A stretch of 64,000 nucleotides of DNA from Manduca sexta (GCF_014839805.1 NC_051131.1:10466913-10530912), one strand, 5' to 3'. Positions 9,661-21,167 are shown, counted from the stretch's first letter. Notes: a model not told the origin generated them from the letters alone. Numbers and translations are program-made.

Positions 9661-11485
9661 ATCGAACAATCAATTCCCAGTCCGTAATATAGCTGATGCA
9701 CGCTCTATAGAAATCAAATGTTGTTCTTTGTTTCACATTTCCAATTTGTTGCTCACGTCCCGTTGTTGTTTTACAAATACTGGATATTGAATTAAAGATT
9801 ATTGTTAATATTACGTAAGTTTATAATAATCCTATCAATAAAAGATTCATTTAAAATAATCTCTGATTTACCATTTTCTCCACGGAATCAATTTTAAAGT
9901 CTACAAAATAAAATATAGAGGGGTTCACAAATTAAAATGAATGTGAAATAAGTGTTTATTATTACGTCTCAATGCCTAGTTAATACGCTTGCATCCAGAA
10001 AAAGGCCGCCAAATTATCTATCCTGCTTATGTATTTATAAATAAGGAAGTAAAGCGGTATTTAAATTAATAATGACTAGCAATTTGGAGCGGTTACGATT
10101 TAATTCTTGACTATTCTAAATGCATTGATGTCCATCGCATGGACGTTCCAATAGACTTAGGTATTTTGAATTAAGTACCTACTAAACATTAAAAGCAGAA
10201 CTTAAACCCTGTGCACGCTTACTATACTGCCGATTTTACAAAACCTCAACTTTCGCCCCGCAATTTAAGTCATCCCTAACTTAAATTCCGTGTAGTGTGC
10301 GTCGAACACCTTAAGCCTTGGGAAATGAGCTCAATACGTCGTGTGTTACAAAACCGGCACGTAACTTGGAATAATGTTGGGCCTGACGCGTTGTCTAGCT
10401 TCGAGGATTTATTATCTGCAGCTTAGTGCTATGGAACAAAGGATTTGGGTTAAACCAGCGCTATATCGTCGGCGCTTGCTTGCTTTACATTAGCCTTCTT
10501 TGTTTGATGGAGAATTTTATGTGTTAATGTTTATTGATACATAACTTTGTAGAGAATATGTTATGTTTACGATCGTGCTAGTTAAGCGATGGTTATTTGA
10601 AATACAAAGAGATAAAGAACTTTCTGATAGGTCGTATTTTTTTGCCCCACAGCTGGTTTCAATGCGTCGAAAATTCCTCTGGGTTTTAGTCGGTACATCG
10701 GCATAGCACGTCCATACACAAAATGTTTTCCCTACGACAAAGAACCACATTCAACGGTTATGTTATTGTCACCTTTTATCCCGGCCCAATATATCCTTCA
10801 TACAATTTTACACAAAGCGAACGATTCTATCAAGCTTTCGATGTTTACCTCAAAATGGTACCCAGTACTTATCTATTATTTTCACGTGCGACAGGATGCG
10901 AAAGTTGAACTGCAAACTCATCTAAACCGGTCCAAGGCAAGTTCAAGAACTTGGTGCATGCACTAAAATTAATAAGTTTGTTTATCAAGAAAGCTTTCAT
11001 CGCCGAGCTTAGCTCTGTTAACACCAGTTACTTTAAGTGAGTTAAGCACTTGCTTAATTATCTTACTGCACAATACTCTTTAAGTAATTACTGAGTTAAT
11101 TCGGTTAACTTCAAAGCAATTTAATTATATCAAAACACCTGAGTTTGCGCGTGAGTTTATTAGTTTGTATATTTAATTAAATAAAATAATCAATTATGTT
11201 GGTACTACGACGAAGAGTCTATTTACAGAGTGGTAGAATGGTAGGGATATTTCTATAGTAAGGTTTTTGAAATAATAATATTGTCTGTACATGTAATAAT
11301 TGACTTCACCTTTCATTTATATTGTATGGCCTTATGTACCTACTTATACAATAACGGCTGACGAATTATCTTACAAATATTTTGTGAAGATGTGAGTATA
11401 TTGTCTGGAGTGATTGCAGAAATTGTTTAATAAAATTGCATGAAATTTGGATAGACTATGATGAGGACTATGTATTATTGAAAAA
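9661..11485. other. Non-coding stretch, no assigned feature
   Basis: AT-rich for the most part, with more balanced composition around 10200-10480 (for example CCTTAAGCCTTGGGAAATGAG and GGGCCTGACGCGTTGTC). Overlapping short open frames at 10517-10966 on both strands show no recognised domain. No repeat family is recognised. Confidence 0.4.
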
Positions 11486-11811
11486 GCGGCGCTAGCCTAG
11501 TTAGGTATGGAACGGACTGCTGATACTAATATCCGCAGGTTCAAACCCCAAGGGTACGACTTTTCTAAAGTTATGTGAGTATTTTTCTAAATGATCACTT
11601 GCTTTAACGGTGAAGGAGAACATCGCGAGGAAACCTGCATACCTGAGAAGTTCTCCAAAAGAATTTCGAGGGTATGTGAAGTTGGTCAACCCACACAACG
11701 CCTAAACTCTCTTAGTAGAGAAGGCCCGTGTCCAGCGTGGTGGGCTAAGGCAACCCCTCTCAGTAGTAGAGGAGGCCCGTGCCCAGTAGTGGAACAGTAG
11801 TATTATATATG
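11486..11811 (+). repeat. SINE-A copy with internal duplication
   Basis: The A box (CTAGCCTAGTTAGG, about 11492) and B box (GGTTCAAACCCC, about 11539) are visible. The body follows (TTTAACGGTGAAGGAGAACA). Near the 3' end an AGTAGAGAAGGCCCGTGTCC segment precedes the normal GCGTGGTGGGCTAAGG and the later AGTAGTAGAGGAGGCCCGTG, so part of the tail is duplicated out of order. Confidence 0.85.
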
Positions 11812-13402
11812 TTCTGGATACCATAGTTAACTTTTATCTCAGCGACTACATACACACGTTATTTCGGATAAGGTCTTTGATTCCAGCGCAGCTGCGAGCA
11901 ACTAAATTGAAATGGTAAAGCTACGTCGCGCTGTAGCAGCAAAATTCCACAGCATGAATAGTCGACTCAACCGGGCTGGTACAACTAAAGCGCAAAAAAA
12001 CTGACGCCAAGCGACAGATTGACGTTGCGTTTCGTTAATAAAATTGCCCGAAGCCCACCCTTTCTCGCTTCCCCAATATAAAGGTTTTCAGCGTACCTTG
12101 ATATAATGTTCATTGGTTTTGACACACTTATTAACAGAAAATAAATCTTCTGCCATAGAAAAATATGCAAATTACTAATAGTTATTCATAATAATGAAAG
12201 TCGGAAAGCAGCAATTATTTGTGTATAAAGTCGGCATTCTCTGCACTAGGTAAGTGGAGTGCCGAGGTTATTAGAAGCTATAAAAATGTCATTAGGGGAC
12301 TATATTCTGCGCAATCAATTCGTTAAATGATCTGAGAAGATAGATGGTATACAGGCTTTTTGAGGAAAACCATTAAAGGAATTTGGAAAGTTAATTTCTT
12401 CGATTACGTTCATTACTTCGAAATGGGTGGCCTATTTTATGTACTACGAAGACAAATAAAATAGCTTTTAAATTATTATTACCGGGAGTGCACATTGATT
12501 GTAAAATCAGGCGATGGCTTGCTTAATTTTATTTTCTATATTTTGCTCCCTTCCTTTCATGACTTTTATTCATCACGATAGATTTTACGTTGGTCAACAT
12601 TTTTTTGCCATTTGGCATAAACTAGGTGCGATAGTTATTCAAGAAAAAAACCGATTCTGTAATATTATTACTTGCACATTGTGAAAAATTATGCTCTCAA
12701 AAATATTTGAGCTTCTCACTACTCCATCATGAACGAAAGCGTAAACATATTCGTTCCAATAATTCGTACAACACAAGCAATTTTAAAACCCCCATTAGTA
12801 TTTAAAACAGCGGCGGCGAATTAAGAGAATTCGGTCATTCAAAGTAACTATGCGATATGGTACATTAAGCAAGTCCTCAAGTATGTTTATCTGAGGATTG
12901 TGAGGCGCTGGTGCGAGATTAACCTACTTCGGAGACATCTTGGCCCGCGGATAACGCTTTTCTTGCTATCCGGATTAAATCTTTCAATATATATTTGTTT
13001 TGCGATGTTTGCTCTTACATATCTTCATGAGTTTCGTTGTTAAATCCTTACTTTATGTTTACGCAAACCTACTCCTTTCAATTGATTTGAAAGAAATTTA
13101 GCGCATAGATGGACTATGCAACAAATATAGCTTAACTAGCAATTTTAATTAGGCACCGTCTCCAAAATTGGTATACAATATATATACCTGTTATGTGAAA
13201 TTATTTTTTGGTTTTGAGTGGTTTTTGAAGGCGGTTTAATTTTTTGTTTTAATTATTTTTTGTTTTAGAATTTAGTGTAGTTAACAACCCAGTATTTTAT
13301 TATATTAATATCTGAGTATAAATAACTTTCCAATGATTTTTATATAAGAGACTACGACCGCTTTTGATAATAGTTTAAGTGAAAATTAACCATAAAATTT
13401 TA
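11812..13402. other. AT-rich non-coding stretch
   Basis: No gene or repeat is recognised. A slightly GC-richer patch lies at about 12895-12975 (CGCTGGTGCGAGATTAACC, CCCGCGGATAACGC). Confidence 0.4.
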
Positions 13403-13615
13403 CATCCGCCCGGTTAGTGACCACCGTACACAAGGTGTTAAAACCCGCCATAGTGGCTCATGTAAGTGTGTCGCGTTTCGGAATCAGCCATATACAGTAT
13501 ATCAGGTTACAACAGGCTGGTATAATTGTGTCGAATGCCGAGGAAAGATCGTTTCTCATCAGTCAATATTGGAACCCAGTCCACTTACCATCAGGTGCAC
13601 TGGAGTCACTTTTGC
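13403..13615 (-). repeat. Repeat D copy
   Basis: Reverse-oriented copy: GACCACCGTACACAAGGTG at the plus-strand start, AACAGGCTGGTATAATTGTG in the middle and CCACTTACCATCAGGTGCAC near the end. The extreme tail (ATATATCC... end of D) is missing. The 75-codon open frame here lies in the repeat. Confidence 0.78.
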
Positions 13616-13754
13616 GTATACGCATAGAAAAAATTACAAAATAGATAACAAAATTCGATAGAGAGATTAGTGAGATAAAGCATATCTCTGACGTATTTTC
13701 CTTGGAACTATATAAAGGTAGGAGAATAAAGTAATTAGAAGTAATGCAATATAC

Positions 13755-14042
13755 CAGGGATGGCCAAGCGGTCGATCGCGATCGACTGGTCGATCGCGAC
13801 AACAAGTCCAGTCGATCGTGGTAAGGCAAAAATATAACTACGTAGAACAGATCGCGCAACATACCTAATCACTAACTGCTGCACGCATCGTCTTGTATAA
13901 TTTTTTAATCAAAATAATAATAAATTGTGCACTGAACTATGTTGTTTCATTTAAGATTTTCAGATGTCGGTAGCTTGGTAGATCGCACAGAATATCATCA
14001 GTGAAAAGTACATCTTGGGTCTTACCAAGTTGGCCACCCCTG
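13755..14042. mobile_element. hAT-type MITE with perfect 8 bp target duplication
   Basis: The left end CAGGGATGGCCAA and the right end TTGGCCACCCCTG form a 13 bp inverted repeat with one mismatch. The direct repeat CAATATAC flanks both sides (13747-13754 and 14043-14050), which is the 8 bp duplication made by hAT transposases. Next to the left end is a run of CGATCG-rich motifs (GGTCGATCGCGATCGACTGG). At 288 bp with no transposase frame it is a non-autonomous deletion derivative. Confidence 0.92.
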
Positions 14043-14305
14043 CAATATACTAACATCCATCACAAAGGATACAAATGAAAGTATTAAGAAAAAATATTAT
14101 GTGTATTATCTCTATTATAATTAATGAGATACAAGCCGACCGTAAATGAAATAATGGTCTAACTTAATAAGTTATTTCTGAGCTAATAAGCGAAGACAAC
14201 AAACAATTATTTATAGGAAACGTGGCTGTTTACGTTTGGTTCTGCAACGGTATTAAAAATTGTTTATTGAAAACATTAGCTTATCATTGAATCTGCCTAC
14301 AACAT

Positions 14306-14498
14306 AACTTATAAATAGTAGTATATACTGTCTCACTGCTGGGCCACTCTACTATTGAGAAGGTTTAAGCCCTAGTCCACCATAATTTACAAATACACAA
14401 GTTACTTTAAAAAAGTCAGAGGTGCGTTCCCTTGAGTTTTGAACCTGCGGACACTCGTCTCAGCGGTCTGTTCCACTTCCAACTAGGCTATCGCTGCA
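14306..14498 (-). repeat. SINE-A with internal deletion
   Basis: The tail side (TATATACTGTCTCACTGCTGG) and the head side (B box complement TTTTGAACCTGCGG at about 14438; A box complement CCAACTAGGCTATCGC at about 14480) are both present, but the middle of the body is missing. Flanking GCCTACAANAT repeats at 14295-14305 and 14499-14509 differ at one base and fit a target duplication. Confidence 0.8.
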
Positions 14499-14509
14499 GC
14501 CTACAATAT

Positions 14510-16146
14510 CCAGGAGATAATTTAGCTAGTGTCATGAAAGTATATAACTATGAATGCAAAGGTAAGCGAACTTAATTTTTTTTTCTATACTTTTTTAACA
14601 AGTCTAATATAAAATTAAATATTTTTAATCGTCATCTTAAATTTTAAGTCGTAGAATTATAATTTACTAAATAAACGCAGCTGCCCAGCACAAATACAAA
14701 CCTTTTCAATGTCAAAAAACTGTCAAAGTAATCCTTAAAATGTTTAGTGAATAAAGTGCATAAGGGTGGATTTCCACTAAAGATAATCGAGGTTGCTAAG
14801 TGAGAGCTAAGCAGCAAAGATGCGTAGGGAGGTAATTCAATGCTGTGACATTTTTCCATTAGCCCTTTACCATCAGCGCTAAACGAAGCCGGCAATATAA
14901 AGTGATGGAATTGGTGTATTTTAGAAAGAAGGAACATTTACTGCTGCAGTAGAGGAACATAGTATCACAAGCTAAATTTAAAAAAATGTACAATAATAGA
15001 AAATATTTAAAAAAATGAAAAAAAAAATCACCCCCGAGGTAAGGTTTTTAGTAACAACCTAAGGTAACGTGCGGACGCCAAATCGGCCCATGAAATATTA
15101 CTTTAAACACCGCTTAGCTCACTTGCAAACCTTTGGACACGTACCCTAAAACTGGATTAAGCATTATAATTTAGGCATAATATATTTACATATTTCCAGT
15201 ATAACAATTACCTACACTTGACATAGGGTTATTGCTTAACTATAACAACCAAAGTAGTATTAGGAGCGTCGTGGGAACAAAGTTCGCTCCTTGTGGTTAG
15301 GACCTGAGAAGTGGTGAAACTAAGGCTTTCAAGGGCAGCTTATGTTCGAAGTTAGTAAAGGGATTTGTGGAGTTTGATATCTGATGCAGGTATTTCAACG
15401 AGGGGCGTTTGATGTTTTTGTTATAAGAGATACAGGTATCATGCCAAGTCTTAAGATAACTTTTACGGAGTATACTTTTGATCATAAATATTACTCAACG
15501 GAAGATATTTTTACTACGTTAAATAATATTTAAAATTGACAATTCCAGGTAATAGGATAAAACATGTTTCGGTGCCGTCGTTTTGATTTGGATCTTAATG
15601 CTTAATATAAGTTCTTTACAAAAATTTTGCTACTAAAATTTTGATATAGTATCTATCTTTTTACATAGTCGCTTAAACAACATAAATATTACATTATGTA
15701 TATAAAAATATGAGTAATAAGGCTTCCAACTCGAAAGCGTGACTTGTCTATTGTGTCTAGTTCTAAAAATAGATAGCAACATTACTCTAAGTGGAGGAAA
15801 CATTACGCTCAGTGTTTTTAGCAGGCGTTTTTTATCTGTAAAATCATAAGTGATATCGAAACTATAAGTGGTTGTATGTGTGTCAGTGTATGTATGTGAT
15901 TAATAAATGATTTTTCAAATTACCTCGCATAGAATTAATGGTTGATTTTTTTTACTACGTTTACCTGATTGTAGTTATAGCGCATCAAAAATGTCGAACA
16001 AAAGTCGTTAATCTATTAAGTTTCGTTTAATTACTGCACAACTAAAAAAAAAAACAATAAATTATAACGATTCGTATTCGTAGGAAACATGACTAATTTT
16101 CTAATAAACAAGGGTCCAAGTTCAAGAGTCAAGAGTAAGACAGTAA
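14510..16146. other. AT-rich non-coding stretch
   Basis: No gene is supported. The patch at 14690-14940 is less AT-rich and reads like an unassigned dispersed repeat (GGGTGGATTTCCACTAAAG), but no second copy exists in this window to prove it. The 97-codon minus frame across it has no recognised domain. Confidence 0.4.
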
Positions 16147-16414
16147 GAGCCGTATTAATAAATCAATCTCACCTTTGAGCAAGGTCTCAAGTAGACATTT
16201 ATTGTATTTAAGATCCCGTTCTCAGTTGAGGTAGCGCTGTTTATTAAATAAAACTCAGCTATCAAATACGTCACATACTGTGATTCATTTGACCTGATGT
16301 TAATACTTAATATAGGTTTATTAAATATCGTCATCTTAAGATGCTGATCTTAATTTAACAGCGACTTAGTTAATATTGTACTTAAAAGCAAAAGTAAGTT
16401 GATGAATACGGCTC
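16147..16414. mobile_element. MITE with GAGCCGTATT ends and TAA flanks
   Basis: The left end GAGCCGTATTAATAAA and the complement of the right end, GAGCCGTATTCATCAA, match at 14 of 16 bases. TAA stands directly outside both ends (16144-16146 and 16415-16417). A 3 bp TWA duplication is typical of PIF/Harbinger elements, so that superfamily is the best guess. The element is 268 bp and has no coding capacity. Confidence 0.7.
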
Positions 16415-16730
16415 TAAAAGAAAGAACTAAAGAAGGAAGATTTTTAATCACACTATACTTGATCTTAAACCACGAGAGATCCATTCTAGTTGTTTATGGT
16501 TATTTATGGCGCCATTATATTTTTTAAAGTACACTTTGGATAGTGACTGTTCCGGGGAAATAAAATATTCCTTAGGGATAAATAATATTGTAGCTTTGCG
16601 CGTGTAAAGTTTCTTGTAAAGGCTTGGCAGCATCACGTCTTTTTCCCTTTTTAGAAATAGGCAGAGGTGTTATCACAGATTTTGCCGGATGTGTTAGTTC
16701 TCATATAAGTTGGCGAGCCTCAAGCCATTT
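16415..16730. other. Non-coding stretch
   Basis: No feature is recognised before the (ATC)n end of the next repeat. Confidence 0.4.
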
Positions 16731-16932
16731 CATCATCATCATCATCAGCCGTAGAATGACCATTACTGAATATGGGCCTCCCCCAAAGATTTCCAGCTCG
16801 ACCTATTGGAAGCAGCCCGCATCCAGCAACCTCCTGCAACTTTTATGAGGTCATTTGTCTACCTCATGGGTAGACGTCGGACGTTGCGCTTGCCAATTCG
16901 TAGCCTCCACTCCAGAACCTTCTTGCCCCATC
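16731..16932 (-). repeat. RTE-like 3' end / derived element
   Basis: On the plus strand it opens with a CATCATCATCATCAG run and then TGGGCCTCCCCCAAAGATTTCC, GCCCGCATCCAGC and GGTCATTTGTCTACCTC. The arrangement (simple GAT-type 3' tail, conserved CTGAAYATRGGCCTC block) is shared with 36089-36232 and is familiar from lepidopteran retroelement ends. Truncated in the 5' direction; no target duplication is obvious. Confidence 0.72.
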
Positions 16933-17084
16933 GGCCACCAGTTCTGTGAATTATGTTAAAATATATGCATTTATCTCACACTATTTCAAACTCCGTAAAA
17001 TTATACTGAGCAGAAAAGCTAATATCAATTTATGTCTACATTCATAAATAATTAAATATAATAAATACTTAATACTAATATTAT

Positions 17085-17352
17085 AAAACCGAAAGTTTCT
17101 GAACATTTTTAGTTGTTTGTTAAAGTAAACTCAGAAACAGCTGAACAAATTTGGATGAAATTTGGAATACGGGTAGACCATAACCTGGATTAATACATTG
17201 GCTGTTTTATGCAAGTAATTTACTCTCATGGGAAAAGCTATATTTTTCTTAAATAGATGACGTTAGTATCGGGAAGAAATTGATTATTTTATTTAGAGAC
17301 TTCTCTAGCGAGAAAAGCCTTTCACGCAAACGAAGCCGCGAGCAACACCTAA
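17085..17352 (+). repeat. Repeat F copy
   Basis: Begins AAACCGAAAGTTTCTGAAC, passes AGCTGAACAAATTTGGATGA and ATAACCTGGATTAATACAT, and ends CACGCAAACGAAGCCGCGAG. The order matches the other F copies at 25848, 41670, 42960, 44260, 54415 and 55775. It is a very common dispersed repeat type without a coding frame. Confidence 0.7.
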
Positions 17353-17914
17353 TAAATACATAAAAACAATAACAATAATAAAGCAAAAGGAAAAACGAAC
17401 TGAATATTTGTGAATATCACTTTGAAGTCAAAGTAATTTTAATATAAAAGTTAAAATATAAAACAATAATGAAACCGAAAGTTATTCCATCTACGGTCTG
17501 AATCATAGATAGTAATTAAGTTGAATATAAAATAGCAGACGTCTCTTAAAACTTGGTTAAATCAACCCCGGGGAATAATTGCGTGGACCTTTCAAATATA
17601 TGATGGCAATAATTTTAGTACTGGAACATAGTGTGAGTAAGATTCCATGGTGGATCACGGATAAGCCAGATTTGAAACGAGAAGTTACAGGTTCTGTTCC
17701 TGTACTAGAACAAGGGTTAATTGTATAATCCACTAATATTTATGATATTGATATTTTCTCCTAATTCTTGTATCAAATTGAGTAATTGAGATGATAAAAT
17801 GTGTAACTCATAAGTAATATTGTAGGTAAATGTATTTATAAATATTACCTTTCTTCTTATTTTATCTTACCCATACTTATGTTATATATGCGACAGTTTA
17901 TGAAAATGTCGGCA

Positions 17915-18060
17915 TTATCAAACGTTTAAATGTTTGTTAGTCGTAAACGCAAAAACAACTGTACGAATTTGAATGAAATGTGCCACACGGATTGACCATG
18001 TCCTAGATTAACACATAAGCTACTTTTTATCCGGGTGATTTGATACCATGACGAATAATG
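17915..18060 (+). repeat. Repeat F copy, degraded and partial
   Basis: TTGAATGAAATGTGCCACACG, CCTAGATTAACACATAAGC and TACTTTTTATCCGGGTGATTT follow the F order. The GCGAAG end is not clearly present; beyond 18060 a poly-T run follows. Confidence 0.6.
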
Positions 18061-18515
18061 TATTTTTTTTTTATTTGATAGCGCCGGCGCTCTTTAGACG
18101 GCTATAAATCGTCACAATATTAAAGCGACTTGTAGCGAGCGATTATCGGGCGAGTCCACGCGCGTCACCTAGTATTTGACAATGGATATGCGAAGTCTGT
18201 ACGTAAAAATATTTCGACTGAGTAATATTTACTATTCACAAAGGTGGAGCCTAAACTTTGTGAATATTAGATACCCACTTAGTTCGTACGTCAGTCGTGC
18301 ACCAGTCAACCGATTTCTGTAGTTAATAATGCTGGAATTTATAAAGCTGAATGTATTTGTTATTTTTTGTATGAGTTTTGTCAAACATTTGTAAGGAGTT
18401 GGACACAGCGTAAAATTTCTGTAATTAACGCTTTGATATAATAAAAAAGAAATTTAATTATCATGTGTTAATGAGAGCATTAGGACTCACGACAGCGACA
18501 CAGTTTTTGTATAGT
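18061..18515. other. Non-coding stretch
   Basis: Contains GC-richer patches (GCGCCGGCGCTC near 18080; CGGGCGAGTCCACGCGCG near 18148). No gene or repeat is recognised. Confidence 0.4.
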
Positions 18516-18721
18516 CAGGGAGCTCTATTCCGTCTATGGAGGCGAATCCGTCTTTTTGAACCTACGGAAATTCTAATCGAAGAACACCTTTGACAGCCGT
18601 ATATGTGAATAGGGGATTTTTTTACACTTTACTTACATAGCTATGAACGATGTCCTTCAATTAAAACGCATGTAATTGCAAAGGGACGGATATGTCCGTG
18701 TAGACGGAATAGGGCCACCTG
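18516..18721. mobile_element. hAT-like MITE with CCTATTCCGTCTA-type ends
   Basis: The left end CAGGGAGCTCTATTCCGTCT and the complement of the right end, CAGGTGGCCCTATTCCGTCT, are a close inverted pair; complementarity continues into (ATCCGTC). The 8 bp outside each end, TGTATAGT and ATTATAGT, match at six positions, which fits an aged hAT duplication. It is 206 bp and non-coding. The family is not one I can name. Confidence 0.75.
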
Positions 18722-18729
18722 ATTATAGT

Positions 18730-20186
18730 TACAATTTTAAGTTATCACGTAGACATTGTAACTTCGAAACATTTTTCGTCCGCTCTTCAATAATTTAGGA
18801 TTGAAGCGTAAAGTTTTCTTTTCTACGTGCAAAAATAACGATTACCCTTCGTCCTTCGTACACAGATAAACAACAACAAAAGTTAAGCTCAACGTAAACA
18901 AAACATTGCTAATAAAAATAATTGTTCTGTCTGAGTAAGATTAAACATATTAACACTGTTATGAAAATGTGTAGTACAACTTCTATACACTTATTTGCGA
19001 ACAAGCGACAGACGAAACTTGTGATTGTGACAAAATTAGCTCAATTCCGTCCCCAAACCGTCTCGTAACCGTAAAATATACGTTGCGAATAATATAACTT
19101 TTAGACATTCGTCATTCGATCCTTGGCCTACTTCGGGAGCCATCATTTCGGGTTTCATAAATAACAGCTGCGTGCGAAATGAAAAGTTATATGTGTTTTG
19201 TTGTTGGCCGACGGTTCTCCATTTGCGGGTTTACGGAAGCGCGTTCGAAATATTTCGCTGTGTAAGTTGTAAATTAGTTGTATAAAAATATTTGGCTGCG
19301 TTTTCTAATAATAAAATAACTAGGATATAGTTCCGTGTCGCATAAAATGTTTATTTATGATTTTTGGGGTTTTAAATTATCTTTTGCTAGGTTATGCGCG
19401 TGTGAAAATATTTTAACCTTTGTCCTTCTCAGGGTCCTAAACTATTTCCATATCTAATTTAATCGAAATCCCTTCGGTAGTCTAGGATTTATCGTGATCA
19501 AACAGACATACGGCGGGCGATTTTGTTTTATAATTTGTATGGATTATCAAATATTCACATCACATATGTGTATCGATGATATCATGACATGTTATTCTAC
19601 GTGACACTGCACGCTGAAATATTTGTTACTAATTCGACATACGTTGTATTTATTTTATTATAATAATTAATCCTATAATATTTACTGATAGTTAAACTTT
19701 CAAACTTGTTACAATTGAGATCCAAAATACAAATATAGATAATAGATTGAAGAAGTTAACATTATATACTCGGGCGGTGTCTACTTACATCGATCGTAAT
19801 GTAAGTTAGTAATAGAACTTTCTAGGATAATGTACTTTGTAGAATTCAAGATTTTATGTTACGGCTGACTAACTACGAAGTAGGCTGGGATCGGAATGGA
19901 AAAACTTTATCCGATTGGCTTGTATTAGTCTAGGGCAAATAGAGAAATAGATAGTTTGTATGTCTATAAATTAGCGGAAATATAGATGAGGTATTTAAAT
20001 ATTGGATTAGTAGTCAATGGACAGTAGTCAATGATAGTGTTTAGATAAGATCCGATATTGTATAACCCGATGGTGAGTATAATGGACATTAATAAGCTAA
20101 AGAAAACAATACACTCATTAGGAATTTATACTGTATTTATTTCTGTGGATACAATTAATGTTAAAAAACACATTACACATATAAAT
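18730..20186. other. AT-rich non-coding stretch
   Basis: No gene or repeat is recognised. A short doubled TAGTCAATG motif stands near 20010-20035. Confidence 0.4.
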
Positions 20187-20410
20187 CATGTCATACCTAT
20201 ACTTCTGAAGGGATAGACAGAGGCGCAACTAGGGCATCCACATTTCAGCAATTTACATCCCATAATATGATGGAGGCGAGCCTATCTCCAAATCGGACAC
20301 AAATTCCAGACTCTAGAATGCTACTAAGCAGATGAATCCAAAATCACTTTCCCCGAGCCTGGACCTGGTGACGGTGTCGTACCGCGCACATAATACAACA
20401 ACGCCACTAT
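20187..20410 (-). repeat. SINE-B copy
   Basis: The 3' part (GGGATAGACAGAGGCGCAAC), body (GGAGGCGAGCCTATCTCCAA) and the A-box end (CAACAACGCCACTA) are recognisable. The B box is eroded (GAGCCTGGACCTGG). Confidence 0.82.
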
Positions 20411-20499
20411 TCAGACGGGCATGTTGTTTAATAATATCTTACAAAGTAAAACAAGTGAAAAATTTACTTCCGATGTCTAAAACACAGTTACTTTTCTAT

Positions 20500-20620
20500 A
20501 CGACCACGACAAAGTGAGCTTACTGCACCTGATGATGAGTGGAATAGGGTCGAATAAAACGTCGACTGACGAGGAATGATTACACCTCGGCAGTAGACAC
20601 AATAGGGGACCGGCCTATGC
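20500..20620 (+). repeat. Repeat D, 5' half
   Basis: ACGACCACGACAAAGTGAGC, CTGATGATGAGTGGAATAGG and CGTCGACTGACGAGGAATGA follow the D order and stop after ACCGGCCTATGC. The 3' half is absent here. Confidence 0.72.
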
Positions 20621-20754
20621 TTGATTTTGTACATTATTCTACGTGTATTGGTTAATAATACGAAAAAGAAGCACTCCTGCGAAAACTGCATAAAAATGGT
20701 TAAAAAATGAGCTAATAATTCATATTTAAAATGTTGTAAGTGCAGAAGTGGGCG

Positions 20755-20825
20755 CGATGTGGGGATATCGCTTCATCTCTTTCTTTCGTTTTCGTCGTAA
20801 TTCCCGATGACGTCACACGTGTGTA
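20755..20825. promoter_or_regulatory. CRE next to a CACGTG E-box
   Basis: TGACGTCA (20808-20815) is followed directly by CACGTG (20816-20821). The first octamer is a CREB/ATF site and the second a palindromic bHLH E-box. Such a tight pair is uncommon by chance in AT-rich DNA but may still be coincidence; no gene start is identified nearby. Confidence 0.25.
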
Positions 20826-20983
20826 TTTCGTCTCATCTGTTTCTTGTTAGTTACCCCTTCCGTCGAAATTCAAAGACTTATAACTTGTTGATTTTTTACC
20901 GGATTTTAATAATTCCTTCTGTGTTATAATGTATATTATGTAAATATTTGATAATAGTAAAGAACAAAAATGAGTCCGGTACC

Positions 20984-21102
20984 CTATTATGCCGGCCTGT
21001 TGGAACCGGGTATACACAGGCTGATCCCGGAACGCCACACACTTACGTAGGCCTCCACTCCACTTACCATTAGGTGCCGTGGGGTCACTTTATCGTGCCC
21101 GT
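20984..21102. repeat. Rearranged repeat D: middle and inverted 5' end joined
   Basis: 20984-21053 is the D middle in plus sense (ATTATGCCGGCCTGTTGGAA, CAGGCTGATCCCGGAACGCC). At about 21053 it switches to the D start in minus sense (CCACTCCACTTACCATTAGG, GGGGTCACTTTATCGTGCCC). A normal D copy has the start upstream of the middle in one sense. Confidence 0.7.
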
Positions 21103-21131
21103 ACAAAAACACAACACAAACAACGACACAC

Positions 21132-21167
21132 ATTCTGTTGTTTCCTTCACACGGGAAACAACAGAAT
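21132..21167. other. Perfect 14 bp inverted repeat with 8 bp loop
   Basis: ATTCTGTTGTTTCC (21132-21145) is exactly complementary to GGAAACAACAGAAT (21154-21167). No T-run follows and no gene is adjacent, so no function is assigned. Confidence 0.6.

Noticed and set aside
9425..9736. 103-codon minus frame over the CRE block
   Set aside because: It begins at GTG (a true ATG just upstream is followed by a stop), so as a free-standing gene it is unsupported; kept only as a possible exon or regulatory region.
14644..14937. 97-codon minus frame
   Set aside because: Looks like unassigned repeat sequence rather than a gene; no domain is recognised.
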